Below, piece by piece: positions 52,604 to 60,864 of a DNA stretch of 64,000 nt. A program made the position numbers and the translations under genes. The notes beneath the pieces were generated by a model. It did not search any database. It saw nothing but the letters and a program-made list of their open reading frames with translations, and was not told the DNA's origin. This DNA is from Curtobacterium sp. MCPF17_002 (GTDB lineage: Bacteria > Actinomycetota > Actinomycetes > Actinomycetales > Microbacteriaceae). Position 1 is the stretch's first letter; every line of letters starts with the position of its first letter. The stretch spans positions 1,922,001-1,986,000 of the forward strand of contig NZ_CP126251.1 of the NCBI RefSeq assembly GCF_003234115.2, in the 5' to 3' direction.

Positions 52604-52608
52604 GCTAG
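51616..52608 (+). CDS. IS481-family transposase
   Basis: This 330-residue DDE transposase has an N-terminal helix-turn-helix region (His-Ala-Ala-Val-Phe-Phe-His-Val-Ser-Trp-Pro-Thr-Ala-Lys-Arg-Trp). The integrase core has the first Asp in Ile-His-Val-Asp-Val-Lys-Lys-Leu, the second in Leu-Ser-Asp-Asn-Gly-Ser-Ala-Tyr and the Glu in Lys-Ile-Glu-Arg-Phe-His-Arg-Thr. The last codons run through the right terminal repeat, and the TAG stop (52606-52608) lies in the duplicated target, outside the element. Termination therefore depends on insertion into CTAG. The ribosome binding site is AGGAGG before ATG 51616. Confidence 0.96.
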   Translation: MSHANAALTPRARLRLARLIVEDGWPIRHAAVFFHVSWPTAKRWADRYAAMGEAGMQDRSSRPHRSPNRTQQALVKQIVGLRWRKRLGPVAIGGRLGMPASTVHAVLTRCRVNRLHHIDVRTGEQVRRYEHEYPGSMIHVDVKKLGNIPDGGGWRFVGRAQGGKNRAATPGTGRSKYRGVLVGTAFVHTVIDDHSRVAYAEIHEDEKAVTAIGVLRRAVSWFAARGVRVERVLSDNGSAYKSHAWRDACTELGITPKKTRPYRPQTNGKIERFHRTLADGWAFSRHYPTEAARRNALPGWLHHYNHHRPHTAIGNRSPITRLTNVPGQYS

Positions 52609-52609
52609 G
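52604..52609. repeat. Target site duplication, right copy (GCTAGG)
   Basis: This is the second copy of the six-base target. It provides the stop codon of the transposase on the plus strand and of the YidC-like gene on the minus strand (CTA at 52605-52607). Confidence 0.9.
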
Positions 52610-53348
52610 CGAGCACGCGGCGGAGGACGGCTCGTTCGCCGAGCGTCCACGCCGCACTCGTGACGACGTACAGCGCGGCGGCGAGCGGTGCGATCGCGGC
52701 GAACACGACGGTGATGAACGGGGCGTACCGACCGATGGCGGCCGTGGCCGCAGCACCGGGGACGGGCGTTCCGGTGTCGGACGCGGCCACCGGGCTCCAC
52801 CGCAGGTTCGCCCGCCGGGAGGCCTCGACGACCACCACCAGCACCGCGAGCAGCACGACGACGACCCACGCGTGCACCCAGAGAGGCGACGTGACGGTGA
52901 CGATGAGGGAGTGGCCGAGCGGGACGCCCGCGAGCGTCGCCTCGAGCAGGGTGTTCGTCACCCCGCCGATGGAGCCGTGCGTGAAGAGCGTGTAGACGAG
53001 CGAGAGCACCGGGGCCTGCGCCAGCACCGGCAGGCACCCGGCGAGCGGTGAGACCTTCTCGTTCGTGTAGAGCTCCTGCAGTGCGCGTCGCAGTCGCTCG
53101 GAGTCCGTGCCGTAGCGCTTCCCGAGCGCGGCGACGCGGGGTGCGAGCCGTCGACGGTCCCGCTCGGCCCGGACCTGCAGCACCGCGAGCGGGACGAGCA
53201 CGGCGCGGACGGCCAGGGTGAGCAGCACGACGGCGATCGCCGCGGCGAGCCCGCCGGCGACGGGGGAGAGGGCCGCGGTGGTCGCGGCGAGGAGGTCGGC
53301 GCCGCTGTGCAGCAGCGGCCCGACGACGGGCAGGGTGGTGATGTCCAT
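52605..53348 (-). CDS. YidC/Oxa1-family membrane protein insertase
   Basis: This 247-residue protein has about five transmembrane helices. The first cytoplasmic loop is basic, as in YidC (Arg-Ala-Glu-Arg-Asp-Arg-Arg-Arg-Leu-Ala-Pro). Next are Leu-Gln-Glu-Leu-Tyr, Glu-Lys-Val-Ser-Pro-Leu-Ala-Gly-Cys-Leu-Pro-Val-Leu and a helix with Pro, all family marks. The chromosomal yidC normally lies beside rpmH and rnpA, so this is probably a second copy with a special role, such as stress or a particular client. The stop lies in the IS target duplication and is intact. ATG 53348 is used. Confidence 0.9.
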   Translation of the reverse strand: MDITTLPVVGPLLHSGADLLAATTAALSPVAGGLAAAIAVVLLTLAVRAVLVPLAVLQVRAERDRRRLAPRVAALGKRYGTDSERLRRALQELYTNEKVSPLAGCLPVLAQAPVLSLVYTLFTHGSIGGVTNTLLEATLAGVPLGHSLIVTVTSPLWVHAWVVVVLLAVLVVVVEASRRANLRWSPVAASDTGTPVPGAAATAAIGRYAPFITVVFAAIAPLAAALYVVTSAAWTLGERAVLRRVLA

Positions 53349-53407
53349 GACGTTCCGATCGGTTCGGCGGGAGGGGTCGCGTGTGCGGCCCGGCCACCGG
53401 TCGGTGG

Positions 53408-53692
53408 TCAGGCCGGGGTGGCGGCTCCCGGAGCACGCGGTCGGGCGTGCCCGTCGGCGTCGGGGTGACTCCACGCGATCCGCGTGACGAGGTCCGCCGG
53501 AGCACGCGTCGACGCCGCCCCACGGCCGGTGTCGACGCCGAGCACGAGCGCGAGCACCTGCGCGACCACGACGGCGACCGCGACGGCGGTCAGTCCGAGC
53601 GCCGCGACCGCGAGGAGCGGGAACACCCCGACCGCGGGGTCGCCGAGGACCAGCGCGGCGGTGACGCGCAGGAACAGTTCGACGACGGTCAT
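53408..53692 (-). CDS. DUF6412-like small membrane protein
   Basis: This 94-residue protein has two hydrophobic segments: about residues 12-30, and 31-52 (Ala-Leu-Gly-Leu-Thr-Ala-Val-Ala-Val-Ala-Val-Val-Val-Ala). A polar tail holds Ala-Pro-Ala-Asp-Leu-Val-Thr-Arg-Ile-Ala-Trp-Ser-His-Pro-Asp-Ala-Asp-Gly. The conserved tail and the position before a YidC-like gene fit DUF6412 as I remember it. It lies 59 bases upstream of the insertase on the same strand, so a joint role in membrane insertion is plausible but unproven. Confidence 0.7.
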   Translation of the reverse strand: MTVVELFLRVTAALVLGDPAVGVFPLLAVAALGLTAVAVAVVVAQVLALVLGVDTGRGAASTRAPADLVTRIAWSHPDADGHARPRAPGAATPA

Positions 53693-53758
53693 GGTCCGTT
53701 CAGGCTAACGCCCGCGCGCCGTCCACGGGGAAGTGGCTGGTCAGGGCAGGATCGAGCC

Positions 53759-54244
53759 ATGACCGCAGGTTCGCCGAGCACCCCAGCGACCGTGGCCCTC
53801 GAGCGGGCCGGGATCCCGTACACGCCACACGTGTACGAGCACCACGAGACCGCCACGAACTTCGGGGAAGAGGCTGCGGCCGCCCTCGGACTCCGTGAGG
53901 AGCAGGTCTTCAAGACCCTCGTGGTCTCCGTCGACGGCAGTCTGGCGGTGGCGATCGTCCCGGTGGCGAACCGGCTCGACCTCAAGGCGATCGCGGCGGC
54001 GGTCGGCGGGAAGAAGGCGGTCCTCGCCGATCCGACCATCGCCGAGAAGCGCACCGGCTACGTCGTCGGCGGGATCAGCCCGGTGGGGCAGAAGACGCAG
54101 CTCCGCACCGTCGTCGACGAGTCGGCCCTGACGTACCCGAGCATCTTCGTGTCCGGTGGCCGGCGCGGTTTCGACATCGAGGTGGCACCCGCGGACCTCG
54201 TCCGCGTCACCGAGGCCACCTCGGCGGCGATCGCACGGACCTGA
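53759..54244 (+). CDS. ybaK: YbaK/EbsC-type Cys-tRNA deacylase
   Basis: This 161-residue protein with the YbaK fold has Val-Phe-Lys-Thr-Leu-Val-Val (the catalytic Lys), Val-Pro-Val-Ala-Asn-Arg-Leu-Asp-Leu-Lys and Gly-Tyr-Val-Val-Gly-Gly-Ile-Ser-Pro-Val-Gly. The C-terminal Val-Ser-Gly-Gly-Arg-Arg-Gly-Phe-Asp-Ile-Glu is also typical. It hydrolyses Cys mischarged onto tRNA-Pro, a proofreading step. It stands alone on its strand; a T6 run follows at 54261. Confidence 0.93.
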   Translation: MTAGSPSTPATVALERAGIPYTPHVYEHHETATNFGEEAAAALGLREEQVFKTLVVSVDGSLAVAIVPVANRLDLKAIAAAVGGKKAVLADPTIAEKRTGYVVGGISPVGQKTQLRTVVDESALTYPSIFVSGGRRGFDIEVAPADLVRVTEATSAAIART

Positions 54245-54303
54245 GTCAGGTCGCCGCAACTTTTTTCCCGCACCGGGAATGACACCGGGGCCCCTGCGTT
54301 GCA

Positions 54304-54323
54304 TTGAGTCGAAGGCACTCAAG
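54304..54323 (+). promoter_or_regulatory. HAIR-type operator (HspR site) upstream of the Clp gene
   Basis: TTGAGT (54304-54309) and ACTCAAG (54317-54323) are separated by seven bases. The HspR-associated inverted repeat consensus is CTTGAGT-N7-ACTCAAG; here only the first base differs. It lies 17 bases before the start codon, where a repressor would stop transcription at normal temperature. Confidence 0.8.
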
Positions 54324-54339
54324 TTCCCAGGAGGTCCCT

Positions 54340-56934
54340 TTGCCAGCAACGTTCGGTCCGACCGGCGGCAACGACTCGTTCGACGAGTTCCTCGCACGTC
54401 TGCTCGCGGCACAGAACTCCGGCGCCCAGCGATCCGTACCGCTGGGACGCCCGGTCGACATCACGCGGCTGCTCAGCCGTCGCACCCACGAGATGCTCCA
54501 GCGCACGGCGGAGTACGCCGTCGAACAGGGCCAGCACGAGGTCGACGCACTGCACATCCTGCACGTGCTCGTCCGCACCGACCCCTTCACCGCGGTGATC
54601 CGCCAGGCCGGGGTCGACCCCGACCAGCTGGCCGATGAGGTCGAGCAGCGGCTCCCGATGGCGCGCGAGCCCCGCGAGGACGAAGGACGCCCGGCACTGA
54701 CCGGCACCGCCCAGCGCATCCTCCTCGAGGCCACCCAGGCCGCCCGCGGCTTCGGCAGCACGTACACCGACCCCGAGCACGTCTTCTTCGCGCTCGTCAT
54801 GGACCAGGACACCGTCACCGGGCAGCTGCTCGCGAGCGCCGGTGTCACCCCGCAGGTCATGCAGGACTACGCCCAGCAGGCCGCGGCAGCAGCACGAGAG
54901 GGGCGCCCCGTGCCCGGAACCGATGCCACCACCGACACCACCCAGTCGGACTCCGACACCCCGACCCTCGACCAGTTCGGCACCGACCTCACCGAGCGCG
55001 CCCGTGACGGACGCATCGACCCGGTGATCGGCCGCGCCGACGAGATCGAGCAGACCGTCGAGATCCTGCTCCGTCGCACCAAGAACAACCCCGTCCTCAT
55101 CGGCGAACCCGGCGTCGGGAAGACCGCGATCGTCGAGGGCCTCGCCCAGCGCATCGCGGACGGCGACGTCCCCGTGCTGCTCCAGGGCAAGCGCGTCGTG
55201 TCGCTCGACCTGCCCGGCATGCTGGCCGGCACCCGGTACCGCGGCGACTTCGAGGAGCGACTGACCAAGGCGATGGACGAGATCTCGGCGCACGCCGACG
55301 AGCTCATCGTGTTCGTCGACGAGCTCCACACCGTCGTCGGCGCCGGTGGCGGTGGCGAGGGCGGTTCGATGGACGCGGGCAACATCCTGAAGCCCCGTCT
55401 GGCGCGCGGCGACCTGCACATGGTCGGCGCGACCACGCTGAACGAGTACCGCCGGATCGAGAAGGACGCCGCGCTCGAGCGCCGCTTCCAGCCGGTCACG
55501 GTGGGGGAGCCGAGCGTCGAGGACGCCGTCGCGATCCTCACCGGCCTCGCACCCCGCTACGCCGCGCACCACGACGTGACCTACACCGACGACGCCCTGC
55601 GCGCCGCGGTCGAGCTGTCGCACCGGTACGTCACCGACCGGCACCTGCCGGACAAGGCGATCGACCTCATCGACCAGGCCGGCGCACGCCGTCGCCTCGC
55701 CCGATCGGGCGACGTCGACGTCGAGGCACTCCGCGACCAGGTCGCCGAGCTGCTCGCCGACAAGGACCGCGCGGTCACCGAGGAACGCTACGAAGAGGCG
55801 TCGCGCCTGCGCGACGAGATCGAGGGCCTGGAGGCGCGGATCACCGCCGCCTCGTCGGCGGACGCTGGACGGGCCTCCAGTCTCGAGACCATGGGCACCT
55901 CGATCACGGAGGCCGACATCGCAGCCGTCGTGTCCCGCGCCACCGGCATCCCCGCAACCCGGCTCACGCAGGGCGACCGGACCCGGCTCGCCGCGCTCGA
56001 GGACGAACTCCACGAGCGTGTCGTCGGCCAGGACGACGCCGTGCGCGCCATCGCGACCGCGGTTCGGCGCAGCCGGACCGGGATGGGCGACCCCCGTCGT
56101 CCGGTCGGCAGCTTCCTGTTCCTCGGCCCCACCGGTGTCGGCAAGACCGAGCTGGCCAAGGCGCTGGCCGGATCGCTGTTCGGGGACGAGTCGGCGATGC
56201 TCCGCTTCGACATGAGCGAGTTCGGCGAGCGGCACACCGTGTCGCGCCTGGTCGGCGCCCCTCCCGGGTACGTCGGCTACGACGAGGCCGGGCAGCTCAC
56301 CGAGCGCGTCCGCCGCAACCCGTACTCGGTGATCCTGCTCGACGAGGTCGAGAAGGCGCACCCCGACGTGTTCAACCTGCTGCTGCAGGTGCTGGACGAC
56401 GGTCGGCTGACGGACGGCCAGGGCCGCACGGTGGACTTCCGGAACACGGTGGTCATCATGACGTCGAACATCGGGTCCGAGTTCCTCGCGTCGCGCTCCG
56501 GTGCGCTCGGGTTCTCCGCCTCGGCGGACGGTGGCTACTCGGAGGAGGACCTGCGAGCGCGGGTGATGGGCAAGCTCCGCGAGTCCATGCGGCCGGAGTT
56601 CATCAACCGCATCGACGAGATCGTGCTGTTCCGCAAGCTCGACCAGGAGCAGCTGCGCTCGATCGTCGGACTGCTGCTGCAGGACACCTCGCTCCGACTG
56701 CTCGCGCAGGGCATGGCGCTGTCCGTGTCCGAGGCCGCGGTGGACTGGCTCGCCGAGCACGGCTACGAGCCGGAGTACGGCGCCCGTCCGCTCCGTCGTC
56801 TCATCCAGCGCGAGGTCGACGACCGGATCGCGAACCTCGTCGTGGACCAGGCCGTGGCCGGCGGCGACACCGTCCGGATCGACGCGGTCGACGGTGTGCT
56901 GACGGCGACCGTGGCGGTTCCCGCCGCGGTGTAG
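54340..56934 (+). CDS. ClpC-like AAA+ chaperone (Clp ATP-binding subunit)
   Basis: This 864-residue double AAA+ protein has a Clp N domain (about 40-180) and D1 with Gly-Glu-Pro-Gly-Val-Gly-Lys-Thr and Phe-Val-Asp-Glu-Leu-His. A short UVR-type middle region follows (Arg-Tyr-Glu-Glu-Ala-Ser-Arg-Leu-Arg-Asp-Glu-Ile). D2 has Gly-Pro-Thr-Gly-Val-Gly-Lys-Thr, Leu-Leu-Asp-Glu-Val-Glu-Lys and a possible ClpP-docking loop (Ala-Leu-Gly-Phe). It lacks the long ClpB coiled coil. It unfolds proteins, probably for ClpP. The TTG start 54340 follows AGGAGG by five bases; an earlier in-frame TTG lies inside the HAIR operator and is rejected. Confidence 0.93.
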   Translation: MPATFGPTGGNDSFDEFLARLLAAQNSGAQRSVPLGRPVDITRLLSRRTHEMLQRTAEYAVEQGQHEVDALHILHVLVRTDPFTAVIRQAGVDPDQLADEVEQRLPMAREPREDEGRPALTGTAQRILLEATQAARGFGSTYTDPEHVFFALVMDQDTVTGQLLASAGVTPQVMQDYAQQAAAAAREGRPVPGTDATTDTTQSDSDTPTLDQFGTDLTERARDGRIDPVIGRADEIEQTVEILLRRTKNNPVLIGEPGVGKTAIVEGLAQRIADGDVPVLLQGKRVVSLDLPGMLAGTRYRGDFEERLTKAMDEISAHADELIVFVDELHTVVGAGGGGEGGSMDAGNILKPRLARGDLHMVGATTLNEYRRIEKDAALERRFQPVTVGEPSVEDAVAILTGLAPRYAAHHDVTYTDDALRAAVELSHRYVTDRHLPDKAIDLIDQAGARRRLARSGDVDVEALRDQVAELLADKDRAVTEERYEEASRLRDEIEGLEARITAASSADAGRASSLETMGTSITEADIAAVVSRATGIPATRLTQGDRTRLAALEDELHERVVGQDDAVRAIATAVRRSRTGMGDPRRPVGSFLFLGPTGVGKTELAKALAGSLFGDESAMLRFDMSEFGERHTVSRLVGAPPGYVGYDEAGQLTERVRRNPYSVILLDEVEKAHPDVFNLLLQVLDDGRLTDGQGRTVDFRNTVVIMTSNIGSEFLASRSGALGFSASADGGYSEEDLRARVMGKLRESMRPEFINRIDEIVLFRKLDQEQLRSIVGLLLQDTSLRLLAQGMALSVSEAAVDWLAEHGYEPEYGARPLRRLIQREVDDRIANLVVDQAVAGGDTVRIDAVDGVLTATVAVPAAV

Positions 56935-56957
56935 TCAGCGTCTCGTCAGACGGATTC

Positions 56958-56986
56958 GACCCCGGTGCCCACAGGGCGCCGGGGTC
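56958..56986 (+). terminator. Hairpin after the Clp gene
   Basis: A 13-base stem GACCCCGGTGCCC (56958-56970) against 56974-56986 with one G-T wobble and a three-base loop is followed by GTTCTGTGTGTT. It starts 23 bases after the stop codon. Confidence 0.8.
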
Positions 56987-57033
56987 GTTCTGTGTGTTCA
57001 GGAATGCAATTCTGGACGAATCGCCGAAAGGGC

Positions 57034-57063
57034 TTGCGCGGGGAATGCGGGTGTAGATAGTGT
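57034..57063 (+). promoter_or_regulatory. Promoter-like pair before the 23-residue reading frame
   Basis: TTGCGC (57034-57039) and TAGTGT (57058-57063) are separated by 18 bases. A transcript from here would reach the AAAGGGGG ribosome binding site at about 57099. Confidence 0.4.
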
Positions 57064-57113
57064 TCACGAGCAATCAGAGCTGCGTCAGCACGAGACCGAA
57101 AGGGGGCCTGACC

Positions 57114-57185
57114 ATGATGATCACCGCAACGACTCCGTTCCACGGCATCCGTACGTCCGGCGGCACCCCGATCCGGGTCCGCTGA
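57114..57185 (+). CDS. Possible 23-residue small protein or leader peptide
   Basis: ATG 57114 (a second ATG follows at once) comes seven bases after a strong GGGGG-type ribosome binding site and opens a frame of 23 codons to TGA 57183-57185. The peptide begins Met-Met-Ile-Thr-Ala-Thr-Thr-Pro-Phe-His-Gly-Ile-Arg-Thr and ends Arg-Val-Arg. It is not rich in one amino acid, so a classical attenuator leader is unlikely. Only the start signals and clean frame support it. Confidence 0.4.
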   Translation: MMITATTPFHGIRTSGGTPIRVR

Positions 57186-57597
57186 CTCGGAGCGTCCCGC
57201 ACCACGCGACACCTGTGTCCAGGCTCGTCCACGCCGAGGCTCTCGCTCGAGAGCACGTCTCGCCGGATGACCTGCGATGACCGACGCATTCGTCTGAGAC
57301 GAGTGTCGGCCGGACTCGGTTCGGCACCGCTGCGCACGGTTCACGTGTGCGCCGGAGCTGCATTCCGAATGCGCGGCCGAGCCGTCGTGAATGTCGGTGG
57401 CGGGTGCGACGCTTCTCCGTATCGGTAGCAATGCACGAGCACGTCCGACCGCATTTGCCGGACGTGCCACGGAATGCATTCGCGCGCATTCATCCACTCG
57501 GATGTGCGCATTCAGCGCCGCGCGCGTCCGTGCGTGCGCCTTCCTCCTCCTGCCCGTGTGCCGGGCAGTTCCGTCATGCCCTGAAGGGGACACCACC
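57186..57597. other. Lower-GC intergenic stretch
   Basis: About 410 bases without a supported gene; open frames on either strand lack starts with ribosome binding sites and are Arg/Cys/Ser-rich. The stretch has more A and T than its surroundings and several GAATGC/GCATTC motifs (for example about 57365, and GGAATGCATTC at about 57471-57481). It may be a long 5' untranslated or regulatory region of the small gene at 57598. Confidence 0.35.
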
Positions 57598-57834
57598 GTG
57601 TCAACGAAGACCACCACCATCCGCCCTCCCGACACCCGCGCGGTGCGCCGTCGGGTCTCGCTCTCCGACCGCATCGCACTCCGCATCGGGATGTCGCTCA
57701 TCATCTGGAGCCGGCGCACCCACCACGTGCGTCCGTCGGTCGACATCGCGACGCGGAACCGCCTCGAGCGGGAGCGTCAGCAGCGCGAGGCCGAGTGGCT
57801 CCTGCGCAGCGCGTCGATGCACCTCTGGCACTGA
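57598..57834 (+). CDS. Small basic hypothetical protein, 78 residues
   Basis: GTG 57598 follows AAGGGGA by seven bases. The protein is basic with a short hydrophobic segment (Ile-Ala-Leu-Arg-Ile-Gly-Met-Ser-Leu-Ile-Ile-Trp-Ser) followed by Arg-Arg-Thr-His-His and a charged helix (Arg-Asn-Arg-Leu-Glu-Arg-Glu-Arg-Gln-Gln-Arg-Glu-Ala-Glu-Trp). It ends His-Leu-Trp-His. The composition is convincing for a real, possibly membrane-associated protein, but I do not recognise it. The palindrome array 2 begins nine bases after its stop. Confidence 0.65.
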   Translation: MSTKTTTIRPPDTRAVRRRVSLSDRIALRIGMSLIIWSRRTHHVRPSVDIATRNRLERERQQREAEWLLRSASMHLWH

Positions 57835-57842
57835 CGCGCGCG

Positions 57843-58177
57843 CCTCGCACCGTGCGACGTCCGCGTTCCGCGCGCCTCGCACCGTGCGAGGTCCCGTCGC
57901 GGCCGTCCCGTGCGAGGTTCCCTACTCCGTGCCCGGCCCTGCGCCTCGCACCGGGTACGGAACCTCGCACCACGTCGCGCCCCTCGCACCGTGCGAGGTC
58001 CCGTCGCGTGCCGTGCCGTCGCGGGTGTTCCTTCCCGTGCGAGGTTGCGTACTCCGTGCCCGGCCCAGCGCCTCGCACCGGGCACGGAACCTCGCACCAC
58101 GCCGCGCGCCTCGCACCGTGCGAGGTTCCGCGCGCCTCGCACCGTGCGAGGTTCCGCGCGCCTCGCACGGTGCGAGG
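57843..58177. repeat. Array of CCTCGCACSGTGCGAGG palindromes (array 2)
   Basis: Full 17-base palindromes lie at 57875-57891, 58109-58125, 58135-58151 and 58161-58177; the last three are spaced exactly 26 bases apart. A copy with one change lies at 57843. In between are half copies and variants such as CCTCGCACCGGGCACGG. The motif is the same as in array 1 at 34.4 kb. The array fills the 386-base gap before apt, and no gene is seen in it. Confidence 0.88.
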
Positions 58178-58220
58178 CCCCCGCGCACGACGCACCCCGC
58201 GCCTCCCGTACCGTTGTCGG

Positions 58221-58763
58221 GTGACCGAAACCGCAGCTGCACTCGTCGAACGCCTGACCGCCATCGTCCCGGACTTCCCCAAGCCCGGGGTCCTGTTCCG
58301 CGACGTCACGCCGGTGTTCTCCGACCCGGTGGCGTTCGGCCGCGTGTGCGAGGCACTCGCCGCGCCGTTCGCGATCGGGCAGGGGTTCGCCGCGGTCGCC
58401 GGCATCGAGGCGCGCGGGTTCGCCCTGGCCGGCGGGATCGCCGCGCAGCACCAGGTCGGCGTCCTCACGGTGCGGAAGGCGGGCAAGCTCCCCGGCGAGG
58501 TCCTCAGCGAGCAGTACGCGCTCGAGTACGGCGAGGCCGAGCTCGAGCTGCGCCCGGGTCAGCTGCCGGCCGGAACCCGGGTGCTCGTCGTCGACGACGT
58601 CCTCGCGACCGGCGGCACCGGCGCCGCGACCATCACCCTGCTCGAGCGCGCCGGGTACGAGGCGATCGGCTTCGCCGCGCTGCTCGAACTCGACGGTCTG
58701 AACGGTCGCGAACGCCTCGAACCGCGCCTGCCCGTCGAGACCCTCGGCAGCGTCCCGGCGTGA
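58221..58763 (+). CDS. apt: Adenine phosphoribosyltransferase
   Basis: This 180-residue enzyme has the type I PRTase motif [13 protein letters not shown]. It also has the adenine-specific [14 protein letters not shown], Gly-Ile-Glu-Ala-Arg-Gly-Phe and the flexible loop Arg-Lys-Ala-Gly-Lys-Leu-Pro. It makes AMP from adenine and PRPP in purine salvage. GTG 58221 lies six bases after a -10-like TACCGT (58209-58214), so the mRNA is probably leaderless. Confidence 0.95.
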   Translation: MTETAAALVERLTAIVPDFPKPGVLFRDVTPVFSDPVAFGRVCEALAAPFAIGQGFAAVAGIEARGFALAGGIAAQHQVGVLTVRKAGKLPGEVLSEQYALEYGEAELELRPGQLPAGTRVLVVDDVLATGGTGAATITLLERAGYEAIGFAALLELDGLNGRERLEPRLPVETLGSVPA

Positions 58764-58786
58764 GCCGCCGCGGGGCCCGCGCGCAC

Positions 58787-58792
58787 TAGTCT
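58787..58792 (+). promoter_or_regulatory. -10 box of the thrS promoter
   Basis: TAGTCT lies 36 bases before the thrS start and leaves room for a short leader with GAGGAG at 58812-58817. The leader is too short for a T-box. Confidence 0.45.
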
Positions 58793-58827
58793 TGATCCAC
58801 CCCACCGAACCGAGGAGTCGCACCATC

Positions 58828-60864
58828 GTGACCGAGTCAGTCGCCGCTCCGGCGGAGAACGCCGAGCCCGCAGACCTTCCCCAGGCACCCGAGCCCCGCA
58901 CCGCGACGACGAGCACGACCGGCACCGAGCTGTTCGACGGCGTCCGCGGTGTCATCGCGATCCGCGTAGCCGGGGTCCTCAGGGACCTCGCCGCCGACGT
59001 GCAGGCGGGGGAGACCGCCGAGCCGGTGACGCTCGACGAGCAGGACGGCCTGGACATCCTCCGGCACTCGGCCGCGCACGTGCTCGCGCAGGCCGTGCAG
59101 CAGATCAACCCCGACGCCAAGCTCGGGATCGGTCCGCCCGTCACCGACGGCTACTACTACGACTTCGACGTCGCCGAGCCCTTCACGCCCGAAGCGCTCA
59201 AGGCCATCGAGAAGAACATGGACCGGATCATCCGTCAGGCCCAGCGCTTCCGCCGCGTCGTCGTCACCGACGACGAGGCCCGTGCGCGCATGGCGGGGGA
59301 GCCCTACAAGCAGGAGCTCATCGGCCTCAAGGGTGCCGCCGACGCCGGTGACTCGGGCGAGAGCGTCGAGGTCGGTGCCGGCGAGCTGACGGTCTACGAG
59401 AACGTCGACCCGAAGACCGGCGAGGTCGTCTGGCAGGACCTCTGCCGCGGCCCGCACCTGCCGCACACCCGCATCATCGGCAACGCGTCGAAGCTCATGC
59501 GGGTCGCCGCGGCGTACTGGCGCGGCTCGGAGAAGAACCCGCAGCTGCAGCGCATCTACGGCACCGCGTGGCCCGACAAGGACCAGCTCAAGGCGTACCT
59601 CGTCCGCCTCGAGGAAGCGGCCAAGCGCGACCACCGCAAGCTCGGTGCCGAACTCGACCTGTTCTCGTTCCCGGACGAGATCGGGTCCGGCCTGGCGATC
59701 TTCCACCCGAAGGGCGGCATCATCCGCCGCGAGATGGAGGACTACTCGCGCCGCCGGCACGAGCAAGAGGGCTACTCCTTCGTCTACACGCCGCACATCA
59801 CCAAGGGCGACCTGTTCGAGCAGTCCGGGCACCTCGGCTGGTACAAGGACGGCATGTTCCCGCCCATGCACATGGACGAGGCCCGCGACGAGGACGGCAA
59901 CGTCACGCGGCAGGGGGCGGACTACTACCTCAAGCCGATGAACTGCCCGATGCACATCCTCGCGTACCGGTCGCAGGCACGGTCCTACCGCGACCTCCCG
60001 CTCCGGATGTTCGAGTTCGGCACGGTCTACCGCAACGAGAAGTCCGGCGTCATCCACGGGCTCACCCGCGTCCGGGGCATGACCCAGGACGACGCGCACA
60101 TCTTCACCACGAAGGAGCGCATGAAGGAGGAGCTCACCACGACCCTCCAGTTCGTGCTCTCGCTCCTCCGTGACTACGGTCTCGACGACTTCTACCTCGA
60201 GCTCTCGACGAAGGACCCGGAGAAGTACGTCGGCGACGACGACACCTGGGACGAGGCGACGAACACCCTGCGCGAGGTCGCCGAGGAATCGGGTCTCGAA
60301 CTCGTGCCCGACCCCGCCGGTGCAGCGTTCTACGGCCCGAAGATCTCGGTGCAGGCCCGTGACGCCATCGGTCGCACCTGGCAGATGTCGACCGTCCAGC
60401 TCGACTTCAACCTGCCGGAGCGCTTCGAGCTCGAGTACGCGGCGGCGGACGGCACCCGGCAGCGTCCGGTGATGATCCACCGCGCGCTGTTCGGCTCCAT
60501 CGAGCGCTTCTTCGGCGTCCTCACCGAGCACTACGCGGGAGCGTTCCCGGCCTGGCTCGCCCCCGTGCAGGTCGTCGGCATCCCGGTCGCGGCGGAGTAC
60601 GGCGACTACCTCGACGAGGTCGTCGCGAAGCTCCGCAGCCACGGCGTCCGCGCCGAGGTGGACCACTCCGACGACCGGATGCAGAAGAAGATCCGCAACC
60701 ACACGAAGCAGAAGGTGCCGTTCCAGCTCATCGCGGGCGGCGACGACCGCGACGCCGGTGCGGTCAGCTTCCGCTTCCGCGACGGCCGACAGGACAACGC
60801 GGTGCCGGTCGACGAGGCCGTGGAGCGCATCCTCACCGCGATCCGCGAGCGCGCGCAGGTCTGA
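58828..60864 (+). CDS. thrS: Threonyl-tRNA synthetase
   Basis: This 678-residue class II synthetase charges tRNA-Thr. The editing/SAD domain has [11 protein letters not shown], and the catalytic core has the zinc-site Met-Asn-Cys-Pro-Met-His. Motif 2 is Phe-Arg/Tyr-Arg-Asn-Glu-Lys-Ser-Gly, with Met-Thr-Gln-Asp-Asp-Ala-His-Ile-Phe, and motif 3 lies near Pro-Val-Met-Ile-His-Arg-Ala. A C-terminal anticodon-binding domain follows. The N terminus has a Pro/Ala/Thr-rich lead before a reduced TGS-like part. GTG 58828 follows GAGGAG by 10 bases. Confidence 0.97.
   Translation: MTESVAAPAENAEPADLPQAPEPRTATTSTTGTELFDGVRGVIAIRVAGVLRDLAADVQAGETAEPVTLDEQDGLDILRHSAAHVLAQAVQQINPDAKLGIGPPVTDGYYYDFDVAEPFTPEALKAIEKNMDRIIRQAQRFRRVVVTDDEARARMAGEPYKQELIGLKGAADAGDSGESVEVGAGELTVYENVDPKTGEVVWQDLCRGPHLPHTRIIGNASKLMRVAAAYWRGSEKNPQLQRIYGTAWPDKDQLKAYLVRLEEAAKRDHRKLGAELDLFSFPDEIGSGLAIFHPKGGIIRREMEDYSRRRHEQEGYSFVYTPHITKGDLFEQSGHLGWYKDGMFPPMHMDEARDEDGNVTRQGADYYLKPMNCPMHILAYRSQARSYRDLPLRMFEFGTVYRNEKSGVIHGLTRVRGMTQDDAHIFTTKERMKEELTTTLQFVLSLLRDYGLDDFYLELSTKDPEKYVGDDDTWDEATNTLREVAEESGLELVPDPAGAAFYGPKISVQARDAIGRTWQMSTVQLDFNLPERFELEYAAADGTRQRPVMIHRALFGSIERFFGVLTEHYAGAFPAWLAPVQVVGIPVAAEYGDYLDEVVAKLRSHGVRAEVDHSDDRMQKKIRNHTKQKVPFQLIAGGDDRDAGAVSFRFRDGRQDNAVPVDEAVERILTAIRERAQV

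Noticed and set aside
54304-54339. Start of the Clp gene at the in-frame TTG 54304
   Set aside because: It lies inside the HAIR operator and before the AGGAGG at 54329-54334; TTG 54340 has the correct spacing.
57843-58177. Possible CRISPR array
   Set aside because: The period of 26 leaves only nine bases between 17-base palindromes, and no cas genes are present.
58764-58827. T-box or other riboswitch before thrS
   Set aside because: The -10 box is only 36 bases from the start codon, leaving no room for a T-box.
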